This document shows, in pieces, positions 51,238 through 59,236 of a DNA stretch of 64,000 nt. A model generated the notes under the pieces. It saw nothing but the letters and a program-made list of their open reading frames with translations. It had not been told where the DNA came from and searched no databases. A program made the position numbers and the translations under genes. How positions within the stretch are numbered: the stretch's first letter is position 1; each line of letters starts with the position of its first letter. This DNA is from Roseiarcus sp963764955 (GTDB lineage Bacteria; Pseudomonadota; Alphaproteobacteria; Rhizobiales; Beijerinckiaceae), in the NCBI GenBank assembly GCA_963764955.1, contig CAVXVE010000004.1, positions 186,001 through 250,000 of the forward strand. The letters run 5' to 3'.

Positions 51238-52842
51238 ATGACCGAGACGTTTCAGCTTCTCATCGTGCTTCTGGCCGTCATTTCCGCGGTCGCGCTGGTG
51301 GCGAAGCGGCTGAAGATTCCGCCTGCCATTCTGCTCGTGATCACAGGCGTCGGGCTCGCGCTGATCCCCGACCTGCCGACCTTGCAGCTCGCCCCCGACC
51401 TCGTCCTGGTGCTCGTGCTGCCGCCCATCATCTATTGGGACGCGGTGAAAATGAGCTGGAAGGAGTTCCGCTTCAACCTGCGCGCAATAACGCTGCTGGC
51501 CGTCGGCTGCGTCGTATTCACTACGGTCGCGGTCGCCGCGGCGAGCCACTTTCTGTTGGGCTTTCCCTGGGCGGTCGGCTTCGTGTTGGGCGCCATCATT
51601 TCTCCTCCCGACGCTGTTGCGCCCCTGGCGATCGCAGAACGGATGCAGCTTCCAAGGCGCCTGCTTGTCATTCTCGAGGGCGAAGGGCTTGCGAACGATG
51701 CAACGGCGCTTGTCCTTTATCGCTTCGCGGTCACCGCGGTCAGCGCCGGATCGTTCTCGTTCGTCCAGGCGGCAGGCACATTTGTGGCGATCCTTGCTGG
51801 AGAGGTCGTATGGGGAATCGGGGTCGGCTGGATCATGCTTCGCCTGCGCCGCTGGATCCGCGACCCCGGCATCGAGTTCATGCTGTCGATTCTGACGCCG
51901 TTCATCGCCTATTGGCCGCCCGAACAGCTCGGTGGCTCCGGCGTGCTCGCCACAGTCGCGGCCGGACTCTATGTCAGTTGGAACGGCTCTCGCCTGATCC
52001 CGGCAAGGACGCGACTTCCGGGCGTCGTGTTCTGGGACTTCCTGACCTATCTCATCGAGGGCCTGGTTTTTCTCATCACCGGCTTGCAGGCGCGCGCGGT
52101 TATAGCCGGCATTCACCATTACATGACCGCCCAAGTGGCTTTCGCCGCCGCCGTCGTCTGCGCGGTCGTCATCGCAGCCCGCTTCGTGTGGATGTTTCCC
52201 GGGACTTATCTGCCGCGCTGGTTCGTCCCCGCGATCCGCCGGAGAGATCCTTCGCCGCCGTGGCAGCACCCGTTCCTGCTGGCGTTCACCGGCATCCGCG
52301 GCATTGTCTCCCTGGCCGCCGCCCTCGCCATCCCCTTCACCGTGGCGGACGGAAGCCCATTTCCCGACCGTGATCTGATCCTGATTCTCACCTTTTGCGT
52401 TTTGTTCGTGACCCTGGTCGGCATAGGGCTGACCTTGCCCGCGGTGGCGTGGGGGCTCGGCCTTGCAAACGCTGGCCGCCGCGAGCGGCAGGCCGAGCGG
52501 GAGGAGGAGTACAAGGCTCGCAGGCGCGCCATCGTGGCGGCGATCGAGCAGATCGACGCGCTCGCTCAGAGCCGCAAGCTTCCGCAGGCCGTGGTCGAGC
52601 CGTTGCGCGTCCACCATCGCAACCGGCTCGAGGACATCGAACGTCACAATGACGGCAACGAGCGTGACAAGAAGCTCGCCGAACTCAGCGACGAACTCGA
52701 ACTCGCGCTGATCGAAACCGAGCGGGGCCTGGTCAACAGGCTTTATCTCGACGACGAACTGAAGGGCGACGCGCGCCGCCGCATCGAGCGTGAACTCGAC
52801 CTGCGCGAGGCGCTGTTCGCGAATGTGCACGCGACCGAATGA
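51238..52842 (+). CDS. CPA1-family Na+/H+ antiporter
   Basis: A 534-residue membrane protein from ATG 51238 (MTETFQLLIVLLAVISAVAL). It has about twelve hydrophobic segments; the ion-binding helix pair is seen as GAIISPPDAVAPLAIAERM and ILEGEGLANDATALVLYRFA (the N-D of the transport site). GIRGIVSLAAALAIPF matches the conserved helix near the end of the domain. The C-terminal 100 residues are a charged cytoplasmic coiled coil. It exchanges Na+ or K+ for H+ in pH or salt homeostasis. Divergent from the flavoprotein, with a 279-bp gap. Confidence 0.9.
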   Translation: MTETFQLLIVLLAVISAVALVAKRLKIPPAILLVITGVGLALIPDLPTLQLAPDLVLVLVLPPIIYWDAVKMSWKEFRFNLRAITLLAVGCVVFTTVAVAAASHFLLGFPWAVGFVLGAIISPPDAVAPLAIAERMQLPRRLLVILEGEGLANDATALVLYRFAVTAVSAGSFSFVQAAGTFVAILAGEVVWGIGVGWIMLRLRRWIRDPGIEFMLSILTPFIAYWPPEQLGGSGVLATVAAGLYVSWNGSRLIPARTRLPGVVFWDFLTYLIEGLVFLITGLQARAVIAGIHHYMTAQVAFAAAVVCAVVIAARFVWMFPGTYLPRWFVPAIRRRDPSPPWQHPFLLAFTGIRGIVSLAAALAIPFTVADGSPFPDRDLILILTFCVLFVTLVGIGLTLPAVAWGLGLANAGRRERQAEREEEYKARRRAIVAAIEQIDALAQSRKLPQAVVEPLRVHHRNRLEDIERHNDGNERDKKLAELSDELELALIETERGLVNRLYLDDELKGDARRRIERELDLREALFANVHATE

Positions 52843-53163
52843 CGCTGGTCGCGCTTCGGCCAAACGCCTGATCGTGAAAGCGCGCCAATTCGCATGGCCT
52901 GGAGGCGGCTATGCGGCAAGCGCGGTTCGCGACGGTTTTTCGCGGAACAGACCGCGCAAAATTCGCGGAATTGGGCGCCCGTCGCCATGGGGTTCGTCGA
53001 TGGTGCAGCCGATTATCTCCCGCCCCAGACTTTCATCTTGGCTACCATTAACTCTCCGTCAACAGGAGTGGTCGAATATTGGGCAATCCGTTGGGTAACC
53101 GACGCGCTGCCGCTAGGGGGCGCGCCCCGAGCCACGGTCCGGCGTCAAATAAGGGGCGCGGAT
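52843..53163. other. Gene-free region after the antiporter
   Basis: About 320 bases. Open reading is possible but composition is not gene-like. It contains a GC-rich GGGGGCGCGCCCCGAGCC stretch near 53116 that can fold into a hairpin and may end transcription. Nothing else is recognised. Confidence 0.35.
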
Positions 53164-53619
53164 ATGCTTGCATGGTTGCTTTGGCGCCTGGAAAGGATGG
53201 AGCGAATACGCGCCGTCGCGGGCGAGTTGATGCGCAAGTTTGGCGATGAAGCTTATGCGGAGGCGCGCCGCCGGGGGCGGAGGGCCACCGGGGACGAAAC
53301 GGCGCGAGACTGGAGTCGGGTCGCCTTGGTCGTCGCCCGCCGGACGCGCGTGCACGGTTCAGACGGCAGATCGACCGAGATTGTGGCGGAAAAGCTGCGG
53401 ATGTTTAGGATCCAGTTTGTTTGCGGAACGCTCGATCAGGGGCCAATGAATTTAACAGAGAAGCAGATTCAAGTCGCCGACGCGCCCGCCGCAATCATCG
53501 CTGCCGCAAATATAAAATGGCCGCCTCAGACGATCGGCGTGCGCATTCTCGATCGCGAGGGCCACGAAGTCTTTGCCCGACAGAAGGCTCAGCGGAGATT
53601 GATTCCCCAGCAAGGATGA
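53164..53619 (+). CDS. Hypothetical protein, two-segment
   Basis: A 151-residue frame from ATG 53164. The first 65 residues are helical and basic (MLAWLLWRLERMERIRAVAG; KFGDEAYAEARRRGRRATGD), a type of short protein often seen in Hyphomicrobiales. From an internal ATG (53401) the style changes to MFRIQFVCGTLDQGPMNLTE and a later IKWPPQTIGVRILDREGHEV, which looks like a separate small alpha/beta protein. It may be two former genes joined in frame, or two genes with the second starting at 53401. Function unknown. Confidence 0.5.
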   Translation: MLAWLLWRLERMERIRAVAGELMRKFGDEAYAEARRRGRRATGDETARDWSRVALVVARRTRVHGSDGRSTEIVAEKLRMFRIQFVCGTLDQGPMNLTEKQIQVADAPAAIIAAANIKWPPQTIGVRILDREGHEVFARQKAQRRLIPQQG

Positions 53620-53663
53620 TCCGCTTGCTGCGATCCGTTCCCGCGAACCGTCGTCAGCCTGCT

Positions 53664-54039
53664 TCACGGGTCATGCGCCTTGAGCCACTCGCCCAGGCGA
53701 GCAAGGCTTTCCTCGTTCCAGCCCTGCGGCTCTAACACCGCGATCCAGCCGTCGGGATAATGGGCCGCCGCATAAAACGAGCCCGCCGCCACGGCTCAGC
53801 CCGACCGGCGACAGCGCGCCAACAGAATCGAGAACATGACGGTTCATAGAGGGACCAGCATAAAAGCTAACCACCCATTCCGGCGCCGCGTTACGTGCGG
53901 CGAGGCGCTCGACATGGTTCAGGACGGCTCGCGGGCGCGTGTCAGTCTGCAGTCCGTCTTGCAGGGGATGGCGTCGTCTGATCTGCGGCGGCCTGTCTGG
54001 CGCGGAACGCTTCAACCTCAGGAAGCGGGGCGCCCGCAT
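53664..54039 (-). pseudogene. Decayed unidentified gene
   Basis: On the minus strand a frame reads HVERLAARNAAPEWVVSFYA and DSVGALSPVGL. After skipping one base near 53795 it continues AVAAGSFYAAAHYPDGWIAV, then PQGWNEESLARLGEWLKAHD, to TGA at 53664-53666. The joined C-terminal piece has normal protein character, but the family was not recognised. No start or N-terminus is convincing, so it is taken as a remnant. Confidence 0.45.
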
Positions 54040-54090
54040 ATTCTCCTGCGGAGGGAAAGGATTTCTCCTTCACTTCCTCGCGGAAGCCTT

Positions 54091-54335
54091 TCAACGCATG
54101 CGCACCCGCTCGGCCTGGCGCGCCATGTCCGACATGACGATGTTTTCCGCGATTGTCATCGTCGGGCAGAGCGCAAGCTCCTGATGGACGACGACCACGC
54201 CCGCCGCGCGGCTGTCGAGGGGCGAGGCGAAACGCGTCGCCTGGCCGTCGATAAGGATCTCCCCCTCATTCGGCTGACGATCGCCTTCGAGGATGTGCAT
54301 GAAGATGGATTTTCCGGCGCCGTTCTCGCCGCCGC
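54091..54335 (-). pseudogene. Remnant of a ribose-type ABC transporter ATPase (RbsA/XylG-like)
   Basis: Reads GENGAGKSIFMHILEGDRQP (Walker A of sugar ABC ATPases), GEILIDGQATRFASPLDS, then AAGVVVVHQELALCPTMTIA and ENIVMSDMARQ. This is the N-terminal first ATPase domain up to just past the Q-loop; signature, Walker B and the second domain are missing. Beyond 54335 a MRIAALMIAAA-like start in another frame may be a remnant of the binding protein. Confidence 0.7.
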
Positions 54336-54397
54336 AATCATCAAAGCTGCAATCCTCATGTTCGTTCCTCCCGTTTCCTCATTTTGAAACCGGCGTC

Positions 54398-54600
54398 CTA
54401 CGCCGACCGGCGCGTAGACCATTTGTCGATGCCGACCGCGATCACGATGACGAGGCCGATCATGAATTCCTGAACGAAGGGGGAGACCCCCATGAGGCCC
54501 GTTGCGCATCACGCCGATGATCAGCACGCCGAGAATCGTGCCCAGAAACGTTCCCTCGCCGCCCGAAAGCGGCGGGCCGCCGACGATGGTCGCGGTCGGT
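54398..54600 (-). pseudogene. Remnant of a ribose-type ABC permease C-terminus (RbsC-like)
   Basis: The minus strand reads IVGGPPLSGGEGTFLGTILG and VLIIGVMRNG. After a frame change near 54500 comes MGVSPFVQEFMIGLVIVIAV and GIDKWSTRRSA to a TAG at 54398-54400. This is the last third of an RbsC-type permease (G-G-x-x-L-x-G-G-x-G, then G-V-L-R-N-G-like). The rest of the gene is gone, so this stretch and the ATPase piece represent a collapsed sugar-uptake operon. Bases 54601-54671 hold nothing recognised. Confidence 0.68.
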
Positions 54601-54671
54601 TTTGGTTAGCTTGCGAGGAAGCATCGGGTCTTTGGAGTTGGGCCACGTCGCCCCGGGAATACCCATTTCGT

Positions 54672-55526
54672 CTAGGGCTCGTAGAGCGCGTGCCTCCCGT
54701 CACCCGTAAGTGCAAATTGATCCGGCGAGTCTTCCACCGCCCCGTCGCACGCACTCAGGGGCAATTCATCGTGTAGAAAGTCGTTGAACAGGACTCGTTT
54801 AACTTCACACACCTTCGCTTTGCGCGCGCCCGCTGCGACGCCGTTGCGCAGGGTTGCGGTCACGGCTCCCGATGGCGCGTTTCCGAACATGGCCTGCGTT
54901 GCGTCCGCCTCGGGGCGCTCGTCCGACAAATTGATTTCGTAGGCGTCCTCGTCGCGCGCTGGGGCTGGAGCGCCTGCGGCGTCGTGATCGATCGACACCC
55001 GGCCGATCCGTCGGCTCCGGAGCCGAAACGCGATGTCGATCGTACGCCCGACGCCGATGGCTTTGACGTTCGCGGCCGCCTCGGCTTCATCGAGATGCAC
55101 GTCGAACGTCTTGTCGTCGCGACGCGAGGTGACCCCTTTCAATCGCGGCCCGGTGGGATACTCCAAGGCGTCGACTGAGGGGACGAAAACATTGACGATC
55201 GGGTCGTTCGCAGGATCCAGGAGGTCGAGGCGAATAACCATGGCGCGGCTTGGCGAAGCCAGCGTCTTTTCCGCAAGGAAACCGATCGAGCCCTTCGCGC
55301 GGCCCAGAATCTCAAATTGCGCCGTGGCGCGGGCGCCGTCGAGCGAAACGGTCCAGGTCGCCGGGTCGCGCAAGAACTGCGGGGCGGAAACGCTATTCAG
55401 CGCCAACGGATGATGAGGCTTCTCCTCAAGCAGCAACGTCGCCCGCTCATTGGCGTCCGCAAGCACAGGCGTCGAGGCGAACATCGAAACCGTGATCAGC
55501 GCCGCCCACATCAAAGGTAAATGCAT
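54672..55526 (-). CDS. Secreted protein of unknown function
   Basis: A 284-residue protein from ATG 55526 with a signal peptide (LPLMWAALITVSMFASTPVLADA). The mature part is beta-rich: FLRDPATWTVSLDGARATAQ, then MVIRLDLLDPANDPIVNVFV and a RTIDIAFRLRSRRIGRVSID segment. Two cysteines near the C-terminus (VCEVKRVLF and SACDGAVED) could form a disulfide. No known domain was recognised. It is likely periplasmic. Neighbours are remnants, so context gives no hint. Confidence 0.65.
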   Translation of the reverse strand: MHLPLMWAALITVSMFASTPVLADANERATLLLEEKPHHPLALNSVSAPQFLRDPATWTVSLDGARATAQFEILGRAKGSIGFLAEKTLASPSRAMVIRLDLLDPANDPIVNVFVPSVDALEYPTGPRLKGVTSRRDDKTFDVHLDEAEAAANVKAIGVGRTIDIAFRLRSRRIGRVSIDHDAAGAPAPARDEDAYEINLSDERPEADATQAMFGNAPSGAVTATLRNGVAAGARKAKVCEVKRVLFNDFLHDELPLSACDGAVEDSPDQFALTGDGRHALYEP

Positions 55527-55918
55527 GTCGACCTCCGATTACGGCGGTGGGGTGGACGGCGCGCGGGGCCGCATCGCTTGCGCCAAGAGGGTCATTGTTA
55601 AACACATCTCAAGAGGGAGAGCCGTCCATCCCGGAAATGGAGCCTACCGTCAGCTCAATGCAAGGCTGCCACGCGGCCGTGGAGCCACGCTTACCAATTT
55701 GACAGTTTGGTTGCCTCCCCGGGAACGTTCGCAATTTGCGCAAGCCGTCGTCCGCTTGGCCATTTAGCGACGTGTCACGTTAAGCCGACGCTAACATTGG
55801 CGCGCGGATCGGAGGTGAAGCAGGCGTTCCGCCGCAAAAAATCCTCAAGGCGCGGTTAAGTGCCCGGGTTGGAATCGACGAAACATCTTCGGACGCACTC
55901 AACGAGAAGGACGCCGAG
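55527..55918. other. Gene-free region between two divergent genes
   Basis: About 390 bases holding the promoters of the secreted protein and, on the right, of the coiled-coil protein. A palindrome CCACG-CGGC-CGTGG lies near 55673. No gene seen. Confidence 0.35.
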
Positions 55919-57421
55919 TTGAATTCAGAGAACGCTTCCGCGCCCGGAGAAACCGGCGGACAAAGCCAGGTTTGCGAGTCATCGGTCGCAAGACCGCCGG
56001 GATCGGAGGCGGCGGCTGCCGCGCACGCGGCGTCGGGAGAGGGCTCCCTCGCTACGGGCGCCCGGGATGAAGGCCAAGCGAAGGCGGTAATTGCGCAGCT
56101 CGCTGAGCCTTCTGTCGAGCCGGTGAAAAACTCCCCGGCTGGGAAGCCCGGCGGAGACCATGAAGTCGGTGTCTCGTCGGTCGCGGTCGTGTCGTTCGAG
56201 GGGGCAGTCGTTGATCCTCTGAGGGAGGCGTTGTCAGCCCTCGATGACAGGGATTATGCGACCGCTCGGCGGCTGTTTGCGGCGATCGGACGGAAAGACG
56301 TCGCTGAAGCTATCAAGGACGCATTGGCGGCCCTCGATCGCAAGGATTATGCGACGGCTCAGGGGCTTTTTGAGGCGCTCGGCCAGAAAGGCGCCGCTGC
56401 CGCGCAGGTGAAGGGATCGACGCCGGCCAGTCCGGCGGCCCCCAAGCCCGCGGCATCGGCAGGGGTTCCAATGACGCCCAACTCCCGGAATGAATCCGGA
56501 CGGAAACCCGTAACATCGCCGCTCGAAGTTGTTCCGCTTGCGGATGCGGCGTATCGCCGGCCTCTGCCTCAGGCAGAAAAGGCGAAATCGCCCCGCATTA
56601 AGCCGCTTTTACTTGGAACAGGCTTGGTGTTATTTGTGATCTTCGGCGTATCTGCTATTTATGGTTCGCCACTAAACTGGACGTTCCCCACCACGAAAAG
56701 CCAGGCGATCGCCGGTCTTTCTTCAGCTGCTGATGTCGTCAAGTTGGATCTAGCGGCGATCACGGGCCAAAGCGCGCGCGAGGAGGAGCGGCCCGCGATG
56801 CGCGACCTCAGCGCTGCGCTCACACGGCTGACGGTCCGGCTCGACCAGATCGAGCACGAGTACGGAGCACGTTTGGATAAGCTCAACGAGCGCGTCGACC
56901 AAGATTCATCCTCCAGATTTGCCGATATTGCGGCAAGGCTCGATAAGCTGGAGAAAAAAGCCGCCTTGCCGGCGACGACTGCCTCAGAGGCTGCCGATGT
57001 CGTGGCGAGGCTCGATAAATTGGAGAAGAGAGTCGCCGTCGCGGCTGCGCCTGCCTCAGAAATTGCTGGTCTCACGACAAGGCTCAACAAGTTGGAGAAG
57101 AGAGCCGCCGTCGCGAGCGCAAGGTCGGCCAATCCCCTCCCCCCTGCCGCGCCGAACCAATCGTCGCTTATGGCAAGGGCGGAACCTTCCGTCCCGAATG
57201 AAACAGCCAGATCCGAGAACCCGGGGCCCTTGCTCCGAGACTATAGCGTCGAGAATGTACGGGACGGCGTGGCGGTGGTTGACAGTCGCTATGGTCCGCA
57301 AGAGGTAGCACCCGGAGATGTGATCCCTGGGGCGGGGCGCGTCTTGCGAATTGAGAAACGAGGCGGCGACTGGTTCGTCCTGACAAGCCGCGGCGTCATA
57401 GCGAACGGTGCGGCGCCCTAG
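55919..57421 (+). CDS. Single-pass membrane protein with helical repeats and coiled coil
   Basis: A 500-residue protein; the best available start is TTG 55919, so the true N-terminus is uncertain. Order: a disordered Ala/Glu/Ser-rich part; two related helical repeats, ALSALDDRDYATARRLFAAI and ALAALDRKDYATAQGLFEAL; one membrane segment (LLLGTGLVLFVIFGVSAIYG, about 225-245); then a coiled coil made of repeated ARLDKLEK-type heptads; and a C-terminal RDYSVENVRDGVAVVDSRYG with VAPGDVIPGAGRVLRIEKRG. The last domain is seen in other Hyphomicrobiales proteins of unknown role. It probably spans the inner membrane with the coiled coil in the periplasm. Confidence 0.68.
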   Translation: MNSENASAPGETGGQSQVCESSVARPPGSEAAAAAHAASGEGSLATGARDEGQAKAVIAQLAEPSVEPVKNSPAGKPGGDHEVGVSSVAVVSFEGAVVDPLREALSALDDRDYATARRLFAAIGRKDVAEAIKDALAALDRKDYATAQGLFEALGQKGAAAAQVKGSTPASPAAPKPAASAGVPMTPNSRNESGRKPVTSPLEVVPLADAAYRRPLPQAEKAKSPRIKPLLLGTGLVLFVIFGVSAIYGSPLNWTFPTTKSQAIAGLSSAADVVKLDLAAITGQSAREEERPAMRDLSAALTRLTVRLDQIEHEYGARLDKLNERVDQDSSSRFADIAARLDKLEKKAALPATTASEAADVVARLDKLEKRVAVAAAPASEIAGLTTRLNKLEKRAAVASARSANPLPPAAPNQSSLMARAEPSVPNETARSENPGPLLRDYSVENVRDGVAVVDSRYGPQEVAPGDVIPGAGRVLRIEKRGGDWFVLTSRGVIANGAAP

Positions 57422-57781
57422 ATGTTCAGTCCCGGCGTTTCTGGAGCGGGCTGATTGGGAATCTTTGCGGGCTTCGCGGGACAGGGTGACCGTGCGCGAA
57501 TTTCCAGGCGTCAGGCGGCTGATACGGCGACCCTTGTCCGCGACTGACGGAAGCGATTTCGAATCCCGCGGAAACCAGCCGCGGCGCGAGATGGCGCCGA
57601 TATGACGCTTCCTCCGATGACCACGCCACGAGACATGGGTTTTCCTCCGACCGCCAGTAGTGTCGAGGTTTAGGCGCAGGCCTTGAGCGGCGCGAGCGCA
57701 GTCGAATGGCTCCGCGGCGCTTGACACGCCAGCCCCCATCCGCGCCAGACTCTCGCCACAAACCAGCGGAGGAACTGCTCT
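57422..57781. promoter_or_regulatory. Gap with a possible promoter for the oxidoreductase gene
   Basis: About 360 bases without a supported gene. TTGACA (57721-57726) is a good -35 box, but the -10 region (GCCAGA after 17 bases) is weak. GGAGGAAC just before ATG 57782 is a strong ribosome binding site. Confidence 0.35.
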
Positions 57782-58843
57782 ATGGCTCGCAAGCTACGCG
57801 TTGGCTTTGTCGGCCTCGGGCGCGTATTTGATCTCAACGTGCGCGGCTACCTTGACCATCCGGAGGCGGAGGTTGCGGCGCTATGTGACGCCGACCCCGC
57901 TATTCTCGCGCGCCGCGCGGGCGAACACCCCGGCGCCCGCGCGACCCACGATTTCCAGGATTTCTTGGGCTTCGACCTGGACCTGATCGAAATCCTGACG
58001 CCACACCCGCTGCACGAGGCCATGACAGTGGCGGCGCTCGCCCGCGGCTCGCATGTCAGCGTGCAAAAGCCAATGGCGATGACGCTGCCTGAATGCGATC
58101 GCATGATCCAAGCCGCCGCCGTGAACGTCAGGCGTCTAAAGGTGTTTGAAAACTTTCTTTTCTACCCGCCACTGGTTAGAGCCCGCGAGCTGCTCCGTGA
58201 GGGCGCGATTGGCAGGCCGCTGCATTTCCGAATGAAGGTGGTGATGGCCGATCGCGGGCAAGCATGGCATGTGCCGGAGACGGCGAGTCGCTGGCGCCAT
58301 GAGCTTGCTGCCGATGGCCGCGGCGGCCCTATGGTGTTCGACCACGGCCACCACATGATGGCGGTCGCGCTTTGGCTCTTTGGAGACGTGCGCGACGGGT
58401 TCGCGTGTATCGAGCGCACCGAGACTAACGCCGGCGTCTATGATGCGCCCGCGACCCTGACCTGGCGCCACGCCGACCCACCTGTGCACGGCATGTGGGA
58501 TGTTTCGTTAGCCCTGAAGATGACTTTGCGGACGGACTATTATGCCGACGCCGAGCGCTTCGAAATCCAAGGCGAAGAAGGTATAATCCACGTCACGCGC
58601 TGCTCCGACCGCATGCTGGAGGAACCAGCGCTTACGCTCTATCGGAGTGGTGAGGTGCGCGCCTTCCACAACCTCGACACCGACTGGGGCGCGAGCTTCA
58701 CGTTGTCCACGCGCCATTTCCTTGACGTTCTTGCAGGGAGGCAACCGGAACAGGTGCTTACTGCGAAAGCGGGCCGGCGGGTGATCGCGCTCTATGATCT
58801 CTTTCAGCGCAGCAATGCCGAGCGGCGCGCGGTGGCAGGATAG
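57782..58843 (+). CDS. Gfo/Idh/MocA-family oxidoreductase
   Basis: A 353-residue NAD(P)-dependent dehydrogenase. The Rossmann motif is VGFVGLGRVFDLNVRGYLDH; DLDLIEILTPHPLHEAMTVA and HVSVQKPMAMTLPECDRMIQ are the next family segments, the latter with the characteristic K-P (EKP in most members, here QKP). The catalytic-region histidine lies in MVFDHGHHMMAVALWLFGD. The family oxidises or isomerises sugars, inositols or related polyols. Remnants of a sugar ABC transporter 3 kb upstream suggest a former sugar-use locus, but the substrate is unknown. Confidence 0.88.
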   Translation: MARKLRVGFVGLGRVFDLNVRGYLDHPEAEVAALCDADPAILARRAGEHPGARATHDFQDFLGFDLDLIEILTPHPLHEAMTVAALARGSHVSVQKPMAMTLPECDRMIQAAAVNVRRLKVFENFLFYPPLVRARELLREGAIGRPLHFRMKVVMADRGQAWHVPETASRWRHELAADGRGGPMVFDHGHHMMAVALWLFGDVRDGFACIERTETNAGVYDAPATLTWRHADPPVHGMWDVSLALKMTLRTDYYADAERFEIQGEEGIIHVTRCSDRMLEEPALTLYRSGEVRAFHNLDTDWGASFTLSTRHFLDVLAGRQPEQVLTAKAGRRVIALYDLFQRSNAERRAVAG

Positions 58844-59236
58844 CGGCGGATCAGATCGACGGCCTTCGTAGCCTTCAAAACCTGCTGCGCCCTTACTGGG
58901 ATGTGATGACGCCACGGCCCCGACCCGACGCGGATACTGGTCTCGCAGCGATTGAATGTCGCAAATCGACGTAAACCTGCCGTTGCAGATCGCGGCCTTG
59001 GACGCCTCAATTGGGCGGATTCCGGCCCTTCGGCGATCGCGATGCGATGGCAAGAATGCGCACACAGCGGCAATTGCCCGACGGTGCGCTGAACGGGTCA
59101 AATCGACACTAAGGAGACGTTCGTCGCGAACAATCGAACGTGGGGAGTCGACGTTGAGCGGACGTTCAGATCGCGACCGCAGACGCAGCAGTTGCGAGGA
59201 TTCCGGACAATGGAATTCACCTCGTCGATACCCTCG
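58844..59236. other. Gene-free region between convergent genes
   Basis: About 390 bases between the stops of the oxidoreductase and the cyclase gene. No reading frame with protein-like character and no recognised repeat or RNA were seen. Confidence 0.35.
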
